Shown in pieces: positions 10,436-21,229 of a DNA stretch of 64,000 bases. Position numbers and translations under genes: made by a program. Position 1 is the stretch's first letter, and each line of letters opens with the position of its first letter. This DNA is from Adiantum capillus-veneris (Eukaryota > Streptophyta > Polypodiopsida > Polypodiales > Pteridaceae): the NCBI GenBank assembly GCA_014529385.2, contig CM043958.1:86312525-86376524 (forward strand). The letters run 5' to 3'. Below the pieces are notes generated by a model that saw only the letters and a program-made list of their open reading frames with translations, had not been told where the DNA came from and did not search any database.

Positions 10436-11565
10436 TGTGAGCGAGATGGAAACACACACAACGCCTCTATAATGACCCGACACACACTCTTGGGATGATA
10501 CACACACACATTATGGGGCACCACTCAGCTTACACAACCACCCTGGCCGAGACAGGAAACACACAGACGGAGTGAGAAGAGAGAGATTTCCCACTTGCCC
10601 ACTCAACACTCACACACACACTCTCAATTCAGCTCAAAGGAGGCAAATTGCTGTTGTTTAGACTCAATGAATCTCAGCCCAACACCAATGGGGCAAATAG
10701 TTTACACAGTATTGAGGAAATACACCAGATACAACCACAAAGTTAAGCAGAGGCTTCACTCATCGGAGAAGATTACACAGAAAAATAGCAGAAAATCTGT
10801 GAGGAATTTGGCAAAATGGACAGCGCCATTGCGTCCGGAACGCCTAAAAACCCCACCCTACAATGTCACAGTGCTCAAATTCGACCTCGGATGAGCAGTT
10901 TAGGGCCAAAAAATGCTCCAAAAACAGCAAAAACACACTTGCGGCTGTTCCTCCTCTCTTCTCCACATTTTTTCTGGTCTTCTCTCTGTTTTTTCAGTTC
11001 CCACACTTAGCTTTATTAGTTGGGCACCCTTGGCCTTTTAGATGACCTCAAACGGACCCCGAACAGGCCAAAAAACTAACCTCGCAGTGCATAGTTGTCA
11101 CCCTGCTGCATCCATGCGCACACCTGGCACTCATTTCTTTTCAATAATGCGTCTCACAACCACGTGAAGTGGCCCCAAAAATTGGTCCTACTGATGACCT
11201 TTCTGCATAACTCTCACAAGAAAACACCCACGTTGTGTCCGTATTCATCCACGTGCAAGTATTGACCCCGTTCTGCCTCCTGACGCCACTAGATGCCATA
11301 CGACGCACCTGCTTACCTCATGTTGTCAGCCCGCGGATAGCTTCCTTGAGAAGTTTTACGCGCTAACAACTCCTCTTTATTATAGAAAAAACACAGTGGT
11401 ACTGGTAATAGGGAAAATCGATGCACTATGTACACCCTGTCCTACCTGTACACATGTGGGCCCCACGTAACCACTTGGCTCTGAAAAATGGGCAATTCTT
11501 TATTTGATACACCATGCATGTATATGTACATATGCGCAATCCCTTGCTCCAAAAAACTTCTGACA
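10436..11565 (-). repeat. 3' LTR of the Tat-like element
   Basis: 1,130 bases with terminal TG/CA. It matches 17,424-18,559 with about 97 percent identity by hand count. Several CA-rich and purine-rich patches are shared with the other LTR. The short ORFs inside it are not conserved genes. Confidence 0.9.
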
Positions 11566-11583
11566 TAATTTGCCCATCCCCTA
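11566..11583 (-). promoter_or_regulatory. Polypurine tract of the Tat-like element
   Basis: Immediately inside the 3' LTR the minus strand reads AGGGGATGGGCAAATTA, a purine-rich run in the place expected for the plus-strand primer of reverse transcription. Confidence 0.55.
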
Positions 11584-11706
11584 GCCTGCTAGATCATTCA
11601 TGATCAGCTGCAGCAAAGAGAGATATGAGACTCGCCGCATCACAGGTCTCCTCATCCCTCACCAACACTGCTTGATCCACAGACAGCTCATCTTGCTCCA
11701 CCATCA
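11584..11706 (-). other. Short spacer between integrase remnant and 3' LTR
   Basis: About 120 bases downstream of the integrase stop with no gene. It serves as the 3' untranslated part of the element. Confidence 0.5.
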
Positions 11707-12150
11707 TTAACCTGGCATGATACAATTTAAGACGCAATCCATTACCCTTGACTTATGTAGAACCCCATCCAGGTTAGCCAACTGATATGTAACATTCGGA
11801 AAACACTCCACTACCTTGAAAGGGCCTTCCCACTTAATTTGAAACTTCTTTTGGAAGGTGTTGTCCAACTTACTGTTGTAGCGCAAAACCAAGTCATGCT
11901 TCTTGATACCCTTACTTTTGACCTTTTCATTTATCTTTGCCAAAGCCTTATCCTGCATCTGTCCATAATGCTCCAATGCGCTCATCCTATCCAGCTGAAC
12001 CTCTTGTAGCTGTAAGAGCCTCTCTTCGAATGCATCACTAGGCGGCCCAAGCAACTTCTCTAACATCTTGACCGCAGGCAACTCTACCTCCACAGGAAAT
12101 AGTGCTTCCTTTCCATACACCAAATGAAATGCTAGGCCATACATACCCCT
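11707..12150 (-). pseudogene. Tat-like element integrase, C-terminal part
   Basis: Reads AFHLVYGKEALFPVEVELPA, the segment that normally follows the catalytic core. It continues through a basic KVKSKGIKKHDLVLRYNS stretch and FQIKWEGPFKVVE, the C-terminal beta-barrel region. It ends in a stop with no chromodomain visible. The catalytic core that should precede it is absent (see the neighbouring zinc-finger fragment), and the frame differs from that fragment. Confidence 0.85.
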
Positions 12151-12328
12151 CTTGCAAAATCTTATGCAAGGTGATCTTTAGAGCAAAATGGCCACCACAT
12201 GCGCCTTCATGATTCTCTTCCAACACTCTGTAAAGCTCCTCCCGCCAAGGTACACGTCTCAACACGAGATCAGCCCCTTTCATGTATAAGACATCACCAA
12301 TCAATTTGTACCTGCATGCTCTACACAC
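12151..12328 (-). pseudogene. Tat-like element integrase zinc-binding fragment
   Basis: LVLRRVPWREELYRVLEENH followed by EGACGGHFALKITLHKILQ gives the two His of the H2C2 finger, and EGYVWPS ends the conserved stretch. The expected CX2C pair and the whole DDE core are missing: within a few bases the sequence passes to the post-core segment, in a different frame. An internal deletion is the simplest reading. Confidence 0.85.
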
Positions 12329-12370
12329 AAAGCCATACTTCTTAGACTTCTGAATCTCCTTTGGAATGAT

Positions 12371-13030
12371 TCATGTTAGCAAAAACTCCTCTTCTTGAGC
12401 CAAACTTTCCCGGCCATGATAAAGAGGTAAAGTGGTCCTCAACACAAATAGCTCCCCAATCATGCCTTGAGCTGCTTCATGTGCCTCTCCATTTAGAGCA
12501 CGTTCAATGTGTCTGATGCTCCATGCTTCGAACTTTTTTAATAGGCCTTTAATTCTGAAGCACATTTCCTTCAATGAGGTGTTCTTGCTCTTCCACACAC
12601 CCAGCACTTGCTTCACCACTAACAAGGCATCACCTTTTATGCTCAACCTTCTAACCCCATGCTTCAAACAAATGTGTAATCCGGCTTCCAGAGTAGCATA
12701 TTCAGCCTCATTGTTACTATGAGCATCCAACTTGAACCCTCTCTTGCATACTAGCTTCCCCTCTGGATCATAAAGTGCTATACCCCCTAAAGCTGCATCA
12801 TGGCTCTTTCTGTATGAACCATCAAAGAACAACACATGTGCATTGCTGATCTGTGGCACTTCTTTAACTACCTTTCTCACCACCTCTTCCTTAACAATAA
12901 GGAGATTCTCCTTGTAGGTCAACAAATCAGCTAGGGTAGCCCTTGTACTATCTTCCACTAGGAAAGAGAACTCAAACTCTTGCAGCTCTATTACCCATTT
13001 CTTGACCACATTTTGACATGTTAGTGCCAT
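12371..13030 (-). pseudogene. Second (archaeal-type) RNase H domain of the Tat-like element
   Basis: After a tether with WVIELQEFEFSFLVEDS and ATLADLLTYKE, the frame contains FFDGSYRK (first Asp), NNEAEYATLEAGLHI (Glu), SIKGDALLVVKQ (Asp) and ERALNGEAHEAA. These are the blocks of the archaeal/plant-type RNase H found as a second RNase H in Tat elements. The last acidic position (family pattern N-x-x-AD) reads His here. RNase H cuts RNA in RNA-DNA hybrids during reverse transcription. The frame is separated from RT by a frameshift near 13,080. Confidence 0.85.
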
Positions 13031-14786
13031 TAATTAACTGTGGCAAAAAAGCATAACTCGTCAAGAAAACAAAAGGTCGTGGTAGCAACTAATGACGAAA
13101 TCGTCGACAAGCAAATATTACACTGGCCATCACTAGCTCTACTTGCGAGAACTTTCTCTCCGCTACCAACTTCACTCGGCTTGCACAATACACTGGCCTC
13201 ATATAATGGCTGCCCTTCCCCTTTTGCAATAGCATGGCTCCAATGGCATCATCCCCTACTGATGGATTTACATAAAACACTTTCTCCCAATCAGGAGCCT
13301 GCATGGCTGACAACCCCCCTAACACCTCTTTCACCTCTTGAAACACTTCTTCACACTTGTCATCCCATTGCAATGGATCATGCTTTGCCACTTGTTGTAA
13401 TGGATAAAGGAGCTGCGAAGACAATGGAATAAACCGTGCCATGTACTTCACTTTGTGTATAAAGGTTGCCAATTGCTTTGTACTCGTAGTTGATGGAAGA
13501 AGAATAATAGACTTAACCTTATCTGGATCAGCCTCAATGCCATTTTCTGACACCATGTGGCCCAATAACTTCACCCTTGGCTGTGCTAGATGACATTTCT
13601 TTGGATTTAGTTGTCCTCCACATTCATCATATTGAGCCAATACCATCTGCAACTTCTCATGGTGTTCAACCCTACTGCTGTAGACACAGAAGTCATCCAT
13701 GAAAGCTTGAACACAACTACCAATGAATGGTTCCAATACCCAATTTGCTCTCTCTTGATAGAAAGATGGTCCATTTGACAACCCAAACGGCAATACTGTG
13801 TAGCAATAGCAGCCCCATGGCGTAATAAAAGTTGTCTTTGTGCTGTCTTTAAGAGCAATCTTCAATTGAAAATAGCCTGAAAAACCATCACACACACTGT
13901 ACCTCTCATAACCTGCCCCTGAATCCAAGATCTGATCGATGAATGTAAGAGGATATGGGTTCTTCTTAGTGGCTGCATTTAAGGGTTTAAAATCTACACA
14001 AATTTTCCACTTCCCATCCTTCTTTGGACTGACTACAACTGGACTCACCCATTTTGTGGTCTCCACAGGGACTATGAACCCTGCCTTCAATAACTTGTTC
14101 ACCTCTTCTCGCAAGGCTTCCATTTGCTCTTGACCCATCCTTCTTAGCCTTTGCCGCACTGGTTTAGCACCTTCTTTCAGCTCTATATGCATCTCTTCAC
14201 CCTTGAACCCTCTGATCTCTTCATATGAAGTAATGAACAAATCTGGAAAACTAGCCAGCATGTGCAAATATATCTCCTTCTCCATAGCTGAGAGGTCTCC
14301 GCTGATCATTTGTGTCATCAATTCCTGCTTCTTTGACAACTCAACTTTGGTTTGCATCAGCCCTTCAATCACTTCATAAGGCCCTTCACTTTCATCCTCA
14401 ACTTCATTTGCAAATGCGATTAAACCAGACTTCTGGATTTCTTTATCCATCAAAAGAAATGCAACATCAGCATCCTCATCACTGTTGGTAGTGCTATCAC
14501 TGTCCTCATCTGTCACCGTGGAAGAGTCTTCATCACTAGACCCATCCTCATCTTCATAAAGCTCCTCTAATCGTTTCCTTGTGTCCATATTGTATAGCTT
14601 CTTGGCACCTGTCTTTCCATAGAGGCTAATCGTACCATGTCGCCAATCTTGAAGAACTCCCACTGCACGTAACCATGGTCTGCCCAGTATAATAGGATAT
14701 GCTCCCAACCCTGCTGGCATCACATGAAAATCAACCACTGCCTTTGCATCATATGCCTCCACTTCTAAGCTCTTTACAACACCCAA
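13031..14786 (-). pseudogene. Tat-like element protease end, reverse transcriptase and RNase H
   Basis: The 565-residue frame begins with the protease tail (AYPIILGRPWLRAVGV), then an acidic linker of about 70 residues rich in Asp, Glu and Ser, then RT. RT blocks include SPKKDGKWKICVDFKPLN, YSVCDGFSGYFQLKIA, VLPFGLSNGPSFYQ and the catalytic FMDDF. LLGHMVSENGI and the thumb follow, then the gypsy RNase H start (VFYVNPSVGDDAIGAMLLQ). The frame stops at RRFRH; the rest of the RNase H and the tether continue in another phase. All RT catalytic Asp are present. Confidence 0.9.
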
Positions 14787-15343
14787 GCATTTTACTTTTG
14801 ATGGTTTGCCAATCTGATCCGAAACCCTGACACCCCAGTCACTGTAAGACCCATCTTCTCAACGCATGAGTGTGTTATCACACATATTTGGGCCCCGCCA
14901 TCAACATAGCCTTGTCCTAAATTTTTCCTTTTGTGCCACACATCTACTATTGGACAGATATCTGGTAGCTCGTCCATTGCCAACACCTTCACTGAACCTC
15001 TCTCTGGCTCTTTCTCCATTGGGTTAACCATCCTCTTCCACTGTCGCTTTAGCTTAGGCACCACCTCTATAAGCTGCCCAAAAGTAACATCTGCCTTCCT
15101 GCTCGTCAGATCCTCCTTCAAGTCATAGCTTAATTGCCCATCCCCTAGTGGAAAATCTGAAACATGAAACTTTCCACGAGCCCTCCTTTTTCTCTTGGCC
15201 TTGACATCCTCACCTTCATGGCTCTTTCCCTTCTTCTTGCTAGGACCTGGGGCACTTCTTCCTTCCTTTTCCTCTGTGGTCCTCTTCCCAATAGGCATCA
15301 CTAATGTATCCTCTAGCTTTGATGCCTTCTCTAAGGTAACCAC
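14787..15343 (-). pseudogene. Tat-like element protease region
   Basis: A lysine/arginine-rich stretch (SKKKGKSHEGEDVKAKRKRR) precedes a conserved-looking block and then YVDGGAQICVITHSCVEKMG. That block is the retropepsin site with DGGA in place of the usual DSGA or DTGA. The frame ends at 14,792 and the protease tail continues in the RT frame, so one frameshift separates them. It could have been part of a single gag-pol polyprotein. Confidence 0.8.
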
Positions 15344-15432
15344 ACTTTAACACTTTTGTCTTTCCCTTTTCCTCTTGGGTTAATCCACTGGTTCCTTCAT
15401 CTCCCTTAATTTCGATGCCATAATTATTTGAC

Positions 15433-16363
15433 CTAGTTAGCACACTGTCTTGGCAATGGATACATGTCTCCCCCCATCCTTGGTGGCTTATCACATTGCA
15501 GGCTGATGTGGCCCAACTCTCCACAATTATAACATGTGGGCGTCTGCCTCCAGAACCTACCATTGCTTTGTCCAACACCATTCCTAGGCCTTTCTTCACC
15601 TCTTGGCTGATTTTCAAACCTCCCTCGACCTCGATTATTTCCCACCTGACCTAGCATGTTTAGGCTGAGATTCTTCATTAAATCTACCACTTGCCTCATG
15701 TCTTGCCTTAGCCCATCATCTTGCACTGTTGTAGTGACCACTGTTGGCATAACTTGAGGAGTAACAACAACCACTGGTTCATGATGAACCCCTAGCATGC
15801 GATCTTGTAAAGAGTCAATAGGCTGAAATTTAGACCTCATGGGCAAAGACTCCACCCCTAACTGGCTCATTTTCCTTAACTTCCACTCTTTGTTCCTTGC
15901 TACCTCCAATGCATCTTCATATGTCCTAGGCTTCTTTAGCTCCACTCTCCAGCGTATATTCTCCCAAAGACCAGCCAAGAACCTGTCCTTCTTCATCATG
16001 TCAGGCGGGGGTACCTGTGGTGCTAAAGCCTTGCACATCCTCTCCCATGCCAATGAGAACTTACGTATGTACGCATCTACTGGCTCACCTTCCTTTTTCA
16101 CCAAACCTTGTACTTCTTGCCACACTTTGTCGGGATCTTCTATCTTCACAAACTCCACTTCCAATCCATGCCTTAGATTGTCCCAACTCAATCTTACAGG
16201 TGGATCAGCCATACGCAACTCCTCTTCAAATGCCTTGGACCAAACTCGTGCATCATTCTTCAAACAGATTTGGAGAAGACGTAACATCTGCGCCGTGTCA
16301 TAAATAAAAGTCTTCCACATCTTCATCACTTCTTCCCTGAAACTCCGGATAAGAGAAAGCCAT
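15433..16363 (-). pseudogene. Tat-like element gag
   Basis: A plausible start codon lies at 16,363-16,361, giving MAFSYPEFQGRSDEDVEDF, after which a single-base shift near 16,305 moves into the long frame (16,329-15,433). That frame carries a retrotransposon gag domain (AWERMCKALAPQV, RWRVELKKPRTYEDALEVA) and a zinc knuckle CYNCGELGHISLQC of CX2CX4HX4C form near 15,490-15,530. Gag makes the virus-like particle and binds RNA. The frame ends before protease with another shift. Confidence 0.85.
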
Positions 16364-17399
16364 GGCTACCCAAGCTACGATGCTTTGAGAACCCCTTCGA
16401 ACACACGTACAAGAACCCAAAACTTTTGAATGACTCAATTCCCAGAAACTTCAATGGAGCTCAACTTTAGATAAGGACAAACACATGCACATCAAATGAG
16501 TTTTCGTAGTTGATCATTGGAATTACAACAGGCAAAGGACATTCCAGGATCTCTCTTAATCTTCTTGGCCCGAACATAAAGACTATGCGCTGCTGGAAAA
16601 AAATCTTCCTGGACACATGAACATTTATCTGGATTCTTTGAGTTAAATGAAATGGAGTGAATTGAGGGCCATTTTGATCATCCATTAAAGCCAACCATGC
16701 AGCTCCCAAGAAGGCACACCTGACTTATCCTCTGATTTTGCCAAAATTTCAGCAGCATAACAGCATAAATGGCTCAAAAGACCAAGAAACCAGCCATCAT
16801 AACTTGGAAAAATTTTGACAGAGTTTCCCTAGAAGTAGAGCAGTAGGAACCCAAAATATAGACTGTATATGTATGCATAAACTGTCAACAATAGAACCCG
16901 AGCATCAAATATGACTCACTAGTACATAGCCTATGGCGAGGTCACGAAAAGGGTGCTCCAGCTACCTGTATCACCGAAAGGATCTCCACATTTGAGAATC
17001 CCCCAGCTCAATAAAACCTCACGCTATCGACCCTCACACGAAGGCTAATGCAAATCGCGTATAGTCAAGTCTCAGAAATGACTATCTTCCAGACCAAGTC
17101 TCAGAAATGGCTGGGACTGCCAAATAAAACCATATATGGCTCCACAAAGGCGTACCATGTCAGTTTCCACAAGTAACGTATAATCCAACAGACAATGCGC
17201 TCAAACAAGCGCCAAGTGATGCATACCCACAACAACTGCAAGTGACACCACTGCTACTATATCACTGTACTCCAGCTACCTGTACCTGTGTGAATCACTT
17301 GTACCTGTACCTGTCCCTATAACTTGTAACCTGTAGTCTGCAACCTGTAATCCCGAATCTCGAAGCTTGAAGCTCGAAGCAGAAGGTACTCGAAGAAGA
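16364..17399 (-). other. 5' untranslated region of the Tat-like element
   Basis: About 1 kb between the gag start and the primer binding site. No conserved ORF. The stretch near 17,275-17,400 contains many short repeats of TACCTG/CTGTACC and AACCTGTAA. Confidence 0.5.
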
Positions 17400-17423
17400 T
17401 CCTTCGTGGGGGCGCCAAAAGAA
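17400..17423 (-). promoter_or_regulatory. Primer binding site of the Tat-like element
   Basis: Directly inside the 5' LTR the minus strand reads TTCTTT then TGGCGCCCCCACGAAGG. TGGCGCC is complementary to the 3' end of a tRNA ending GGCGCCA (tRNA-Asp or a similar acceptor). The match beyond the first seven bases was not checked. Confidence 0.6.
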
Positions 17424-18559
17424 TGTGAGCGGGATGGAAACACACACAATGCCTCTATAATGACCCGACACACACTCTTGGGATGATACACACACACATT
17501 ATGGGGCACCACTCGGCTTACACAACCACCCTGGCCGAGACAGGAAACACACAGACGAAGTGAGAAGAGAGAGATTTCCCACTTGCCCACTCAACACTCA
17601 CACACACACACACACACTCAATTCAGCTCAAAGGAGGCAAATTGCTGTTGTTTAGACTCAATGAAGCTCAGTCCAACACCAATGGGGCAAATAGTTTACA
17701 CAGTATTGAGGAAATACACCAGATACAACCACAAAGTTAAGCAGAGGCTTCACTCACCGGAGAAGATTACACAGAAAAACAGTAGAAAATCTGTGAGGAA
17801 TTTGGCAAAATGGACAGTGCCATTGCGTCCGGAACGCCCATAAACCCCACCCTACAATGTCACAGTGCTCAAATCCGACCTCGGATGAGCAGTTTAGGGC
17901 CAAAAAATGCTCCAAAAATAGCAAAAACACACTTGCGGCTGTTCCTCCTCTCTTCTCCACGTTTTTTCTGGTCTTCTCTCTGTTTTTTCAGTTCCCACAC
18001 TTAGCTTTATTAGTTGGGCACCCTTGGCCTTTTAGATGACCTCAAACGGACCCCGAACAGGCCAAAAAACTGACCTCGCATTGCATAGTTGTCACCCTGC
18101 TGCATCCATACGCACACCTGGCACTCATTTCTTTTCAATAATGCATCTCGCAACCACGTGAAGTGGCCCCAAAAATTGGTCCTAATGATGAACTTTTTGC
18201 ATAACTCTCACAAGAAAACATCCACGTTGTGTCCGTATTCATCCACGTGCAAGTATTGACCCCGTTCGACCTCCTGACGCCACTAGATGCCATCTGACGC
18301 ACCTGCTTACCTCATGTCGTCGGCCCGCGGATAGCTTCCTTGAGAAGTTTTACGTGCTAACAACTCCTCTTTATTATAGAAAAAACACAGTGGTACTGGT
18401 AATAGGGAAAATCGATGCACTATGTACACCCTGTCCTACCTGTACACATGTGGGCCCCACGTAACCACCTGGCTCTGAAAAATGGGCAATTCTTTATTTG
18501 ATGCACCATGCATGTATATGTACATATGCGCAATCCCTTGCTCCAAAAAACTCCTGACA
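17424..18559 (-). repeat. 5' LTR of the Tat-like element
   Basis: 1,136 bases, TG/CA ends, partner of 10,436-11,565. In element orientation it would hold the promoter. No clear TATA box was fixed. A CA run near 17,600 is longer here than in the 3' LTR. Confidence 0.9.
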
Positions 18560-20231
18560 CCGTATTCACTTTTGGTCGTCTTGAGAGTGCATCCGCTACT
18601 TGATTATGCTTGCCAGCAATGTCAACAATATCAAAATGAAATTGCAAAAGGAAATTTGCCCACCTCATTTGTTTGTCGGAGAGCTTGCTCTGCGTCATGA
18701 AGTACTTAAGGCTTTGGTGATCCATCCGCAAAATGAAAGGAGTCCCCAATAAATAGTGCTTCCACGAGTCTAGAGCATGTAGAACTACTAAGAGCTCCTT
18801 CTTATATATACCTAAAGCTTTCTCAACAAGGTCGAGCCTTCAACTTTCATAGGCTATGGTGTGCCCTTCTTGGAGCAAAACAACTCCAAGGTAATCACCA
18901 CAAGCGTCGCATTGGACCTCAAATGGCTTTGAGAGATCTGACTGTGTAAGCACAGGTTGAGAGATAAGCTTCTCTTTAAGCTTTTTGAAAGCATTGTTCT
19001 CCTTGGTGGATCATATATACCTAACGTTTTTCTTTGTTAGGTCATGTAATGGTCCCGCGATTTCTGAGAACTTTTCTATGAAGCGTCTATAGTACGCACA
19101 CATACCTATAAAGCTTCTTAGTTCATGTAGATTCCTTGGATTAGGCCATCCTTTTATTACCTCTAGCTTTGATGGATCCATTTGGATGCCATCTTGAGAG
19201 ATAATGTGATCTAAATATTGAATCTCTTGTAAGAAAAGTTCACTTTTCTTTCGATGAATATAAAGTTTATTCTCTCGTAAAACTTGAAATATTAGCTGGA
19301 GGCGTTGCTTGTGTTCGTTTAATGAATTAGAGTAGATGATTATATCATCAAAGAACACTCCAGTAAAGGTTTGGTGAGGCCTCAATAGCTTCTCCATCAA
19401 GTGGTTAAATGTGCCTGGTGCATTGGTCAAGCCAAAAGGCATGACAATGTACTCGTAAAGACCAAACGTAGTGCAAAATGCGGTCTTTATAGTGTCTTGA
19501 TCAACTATCCTTATTTGATGGTAGCCACTTTTTAGGTCAATCCTACTGAAGTAGGTCGACGCTTGTAGCTTATGAAATAGGTCTTCTACCTGCGGAACGG
19601 GAAACCTATTCTTGATAGTGATCCTATAGTCAACATACATACGATATGTGCCGTCTTTCTTTTGCACTAATAACACTGATGAACAAAATGGAGATGATCT
19701 AGGCCTACCCATGCCCTTCTCAAATAACTCATGCACTTGCCACATAATCTCCTCTTGTTGAGCTTGGGAAACTCTATAAGGAGGTTTATTAGGCGGTGAA
19801 CTTTCTGGAAGAAGTTCAATTGCATGGTCATCATTGCCTCGTTTTGGAGGTAGTTCACAAGGGATATCGTCAATAAAAACATCTTGAAACCCCTTGAGGA
19901 AATTGGATAACTCTAATTCCTTTTGATTGTTTATATCTTCTTTTGCTAAAGCATTATATTCATTTTGAGGATCTTTAACAAAAATCATGTACACAAAAAT
20001 AGTGCTCTTTATTGACTTATTGAAAGCTTGCTTATGTACAAGAGGTATGGTACTACCCAACTCCTTAGCATCTATGCACATATATTTTTCTCTGAACCTA
20101 AAGGAGATTTTCCTTTTAGGGAATTTAACATTGGCAGCCATACGATAAAACCATGGTGCCCCTAGGATTACATCCTTGTGCTTGAGAGGAGAGATAAAAA
20201 AATCCTCCTTGTCCACATAGCCTTTGGACAT
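18560..20231 (-). pseudogene. Gypsy B protease tail, reverse transcriptase and RNase H
   Basis: The 406-residue frame 20,231-19,011 holds DVILGAPWFYRM (protease tail), then RT blocks VLLVQKKDGTYRMYVDYR, FSRIDLKSGYHQIRI and VMPFGLTNAPGTF. The catalytic motif VFFDDIIIYS and a connection domain (YYRRFIEKFSEIAGPLHDLT) follow. After a frameshift near 19,010, RNase H follows (QCDACGDYLGVVLLQEG, MRWANFLLQFHFDIVDIAGK, NQVADALSRRP). RNase H has one stop. The frame runs to the insertion point of the Tat-like element at 18,560. Confidence 0.9.
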
Positions 20232-20927
20232 GGAGCCTCAATTTCCCAATTAAGGGAGTGACTGAGGCTTCTTGCCCCTTGAAAGAACCATCAGCAGGTA
20301 GGACGTCTCCCATCTCATAGGCTTGGATGCCTAGCTTGGTGGCCAACTATGTGGATATGAAATTGTGAGTAGAACGAGGGTCAAAGAGAATAAAGGCATC
20401 ATGTTCTCTTACCTTTCGCCAAGCATGGCATAGAGGAGATCCTTTGTAATTAGTATCCTCTTCTTGAATTACGACCAGGGTAGCTCTAGGAGGCTCATTA
20501 CGTGTATTCTTGTGGGGGCAAGCACGATAGGCATGCCCTTACTCCCCGTACTTGAAACAACGGTTATCTTTCCGATAACGCTCTAGCTCTTCAGGAGATA
20601 GTTTATTTTTGCCTTTCTAAACTCCCTTCTCCTTAGCTTTGTTGTTGTTGGCGTTGCCTTTGGGAGACTTTTGGACATTTTCCTTCCTCTTAAGCTCGTT
20701 ACGGTCCTTGTTTTCCGTGGGCTTAAGATTTCTCTTAGCCCCTTGTTGGAAATTCATTTGTGAAGCCACCATGGTATGGTGTATGATCATAGATATGGTG
20801 TGTGGCCTTTGGGAGTTGACATACTCCGCCATATCCTCAATTAAACCCACACAAAATTGTTGTTTTTGCTCTCCAAAATTCATCTTTTTGAAGACAGTGG
20901 CATTGAGATGTAAATCCCAAAACTTGT
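20232..20927 (-). pseudogene. Gypsy B gag end and protease start
   Basis: The minus strand reads LHLNATVFKKMNFGEQKQQF from the right end and continues with QRPHTISMIIHHTMVASQ, a gag segment. A Lys/Asn-rich basic linker follows, then RCFKYGE-stop-GHAYRAC, a zinc knuckle in which the second Cys is Tyr and a stop interrupts the loop. HDAFILFDPRSTHNFIS follows, where DPRST occupies the protease DSGST place, so the protease active site is also altered. Gag is cut at 20,927 by the LTR of copia A1. Confidence 0.8.
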
Positions 20928-21154
20928 TGCTGGAATTAGGATTACAGAGAAACGCACACAGCTTGGAGAAGATGAAGGAAGCTCAAGGCACACAATAGAG
21001 AGTGTGTTACTTAGTGTGCAATGGAAAAAAAGATAGCCCTAGAGTGATGGGCGTATATACAATGCTCGGGGGAAAAAACCTCCTAAAGAGGGAAAAAATG
21101 CCTCGGCGGACCTAGTGTGTTCACACACATCACTACCACATGTATATGGTAACA
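20928..21154 (-). repeat. 3' LTR of copia A1
   Basis: 227 bases matching the LTRs of A2. In element orientation it starts TGTTACCATATACATGTGG and ends CCAGCA. It is preceded by a polypurine tract (AGGGGGGATT on the minus strand, 21,155-21,164). GCATTGTATATACGCCCATC contains a TATA-like core. Confidence 0.9.
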
Positions 21155-21229
21155 AATCCCCCCTGGAGTGATGCGGTGAACGAGAGCTGGCACATTAGTA
21201 AAGGGAAGTGCCATGCCCTGAGGACATGA

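Larger units (their letters stand above)
10436..18559 (-). mobile_element. Tat-like Ty3/gypsy element with both LTRs, nested in gypsy B
   Basis: Two direct LTRs (10,436-11,565 and 17,424-18,559) start TGTGAG and end TGACA on the plus strand (TGTCAG...CTCACA in element orientation). Between them on the minus strand lie gag, protease, RT, RNase H, a second archaeal-type RNase H, and remnants of integrase. The gag-PR-RT-RNH-aRNH-INT order is characteristic of the Tat lineage. I counted about 34 substitutions between the LTRs (about 3 percent) plus short indels. Flanks read (A/G)CGG at both sides, a likely imperfect target duplication. Several frameshifts and an integrase deletion make it non-autonomous. 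Confidence 0.9.
9961..20927 (-). mobile_element. Gypsy element B (Ty3/gypsy), split by a nested element and truncated at both ends
   Basis: Minus strand. Gag, protease, RT and RNase H lie at 20,927-18,560 and the integrase N-terminal half at 10,435-9,961, with the Tat-like element 10,436-18,559 between them. Both parts read in the same direction, and removal of the insert leaves the reading frame continuous from the RNase H tail (ALSRRP) into the spacer before integrase. The right end is cut by the LTR of copia A1 and the left end adjoins LTR-D copy 2. No LTRs of B itself are visible. Confidence 0.85.

Noticed and set aside
10595-11045. Small plus-strand ORFs in the LTR, repeated at 17,583-18,039
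   Set aside because: They lie inside LTRs, differ in frame between the two copies and match no family.
15839-16307. Plus-strand ORFs of 154 and 96 codons
   Set aside because: They are the antisense of the Tat-like gag, whose minus-strand frame carries the domain and zinc knuckle.
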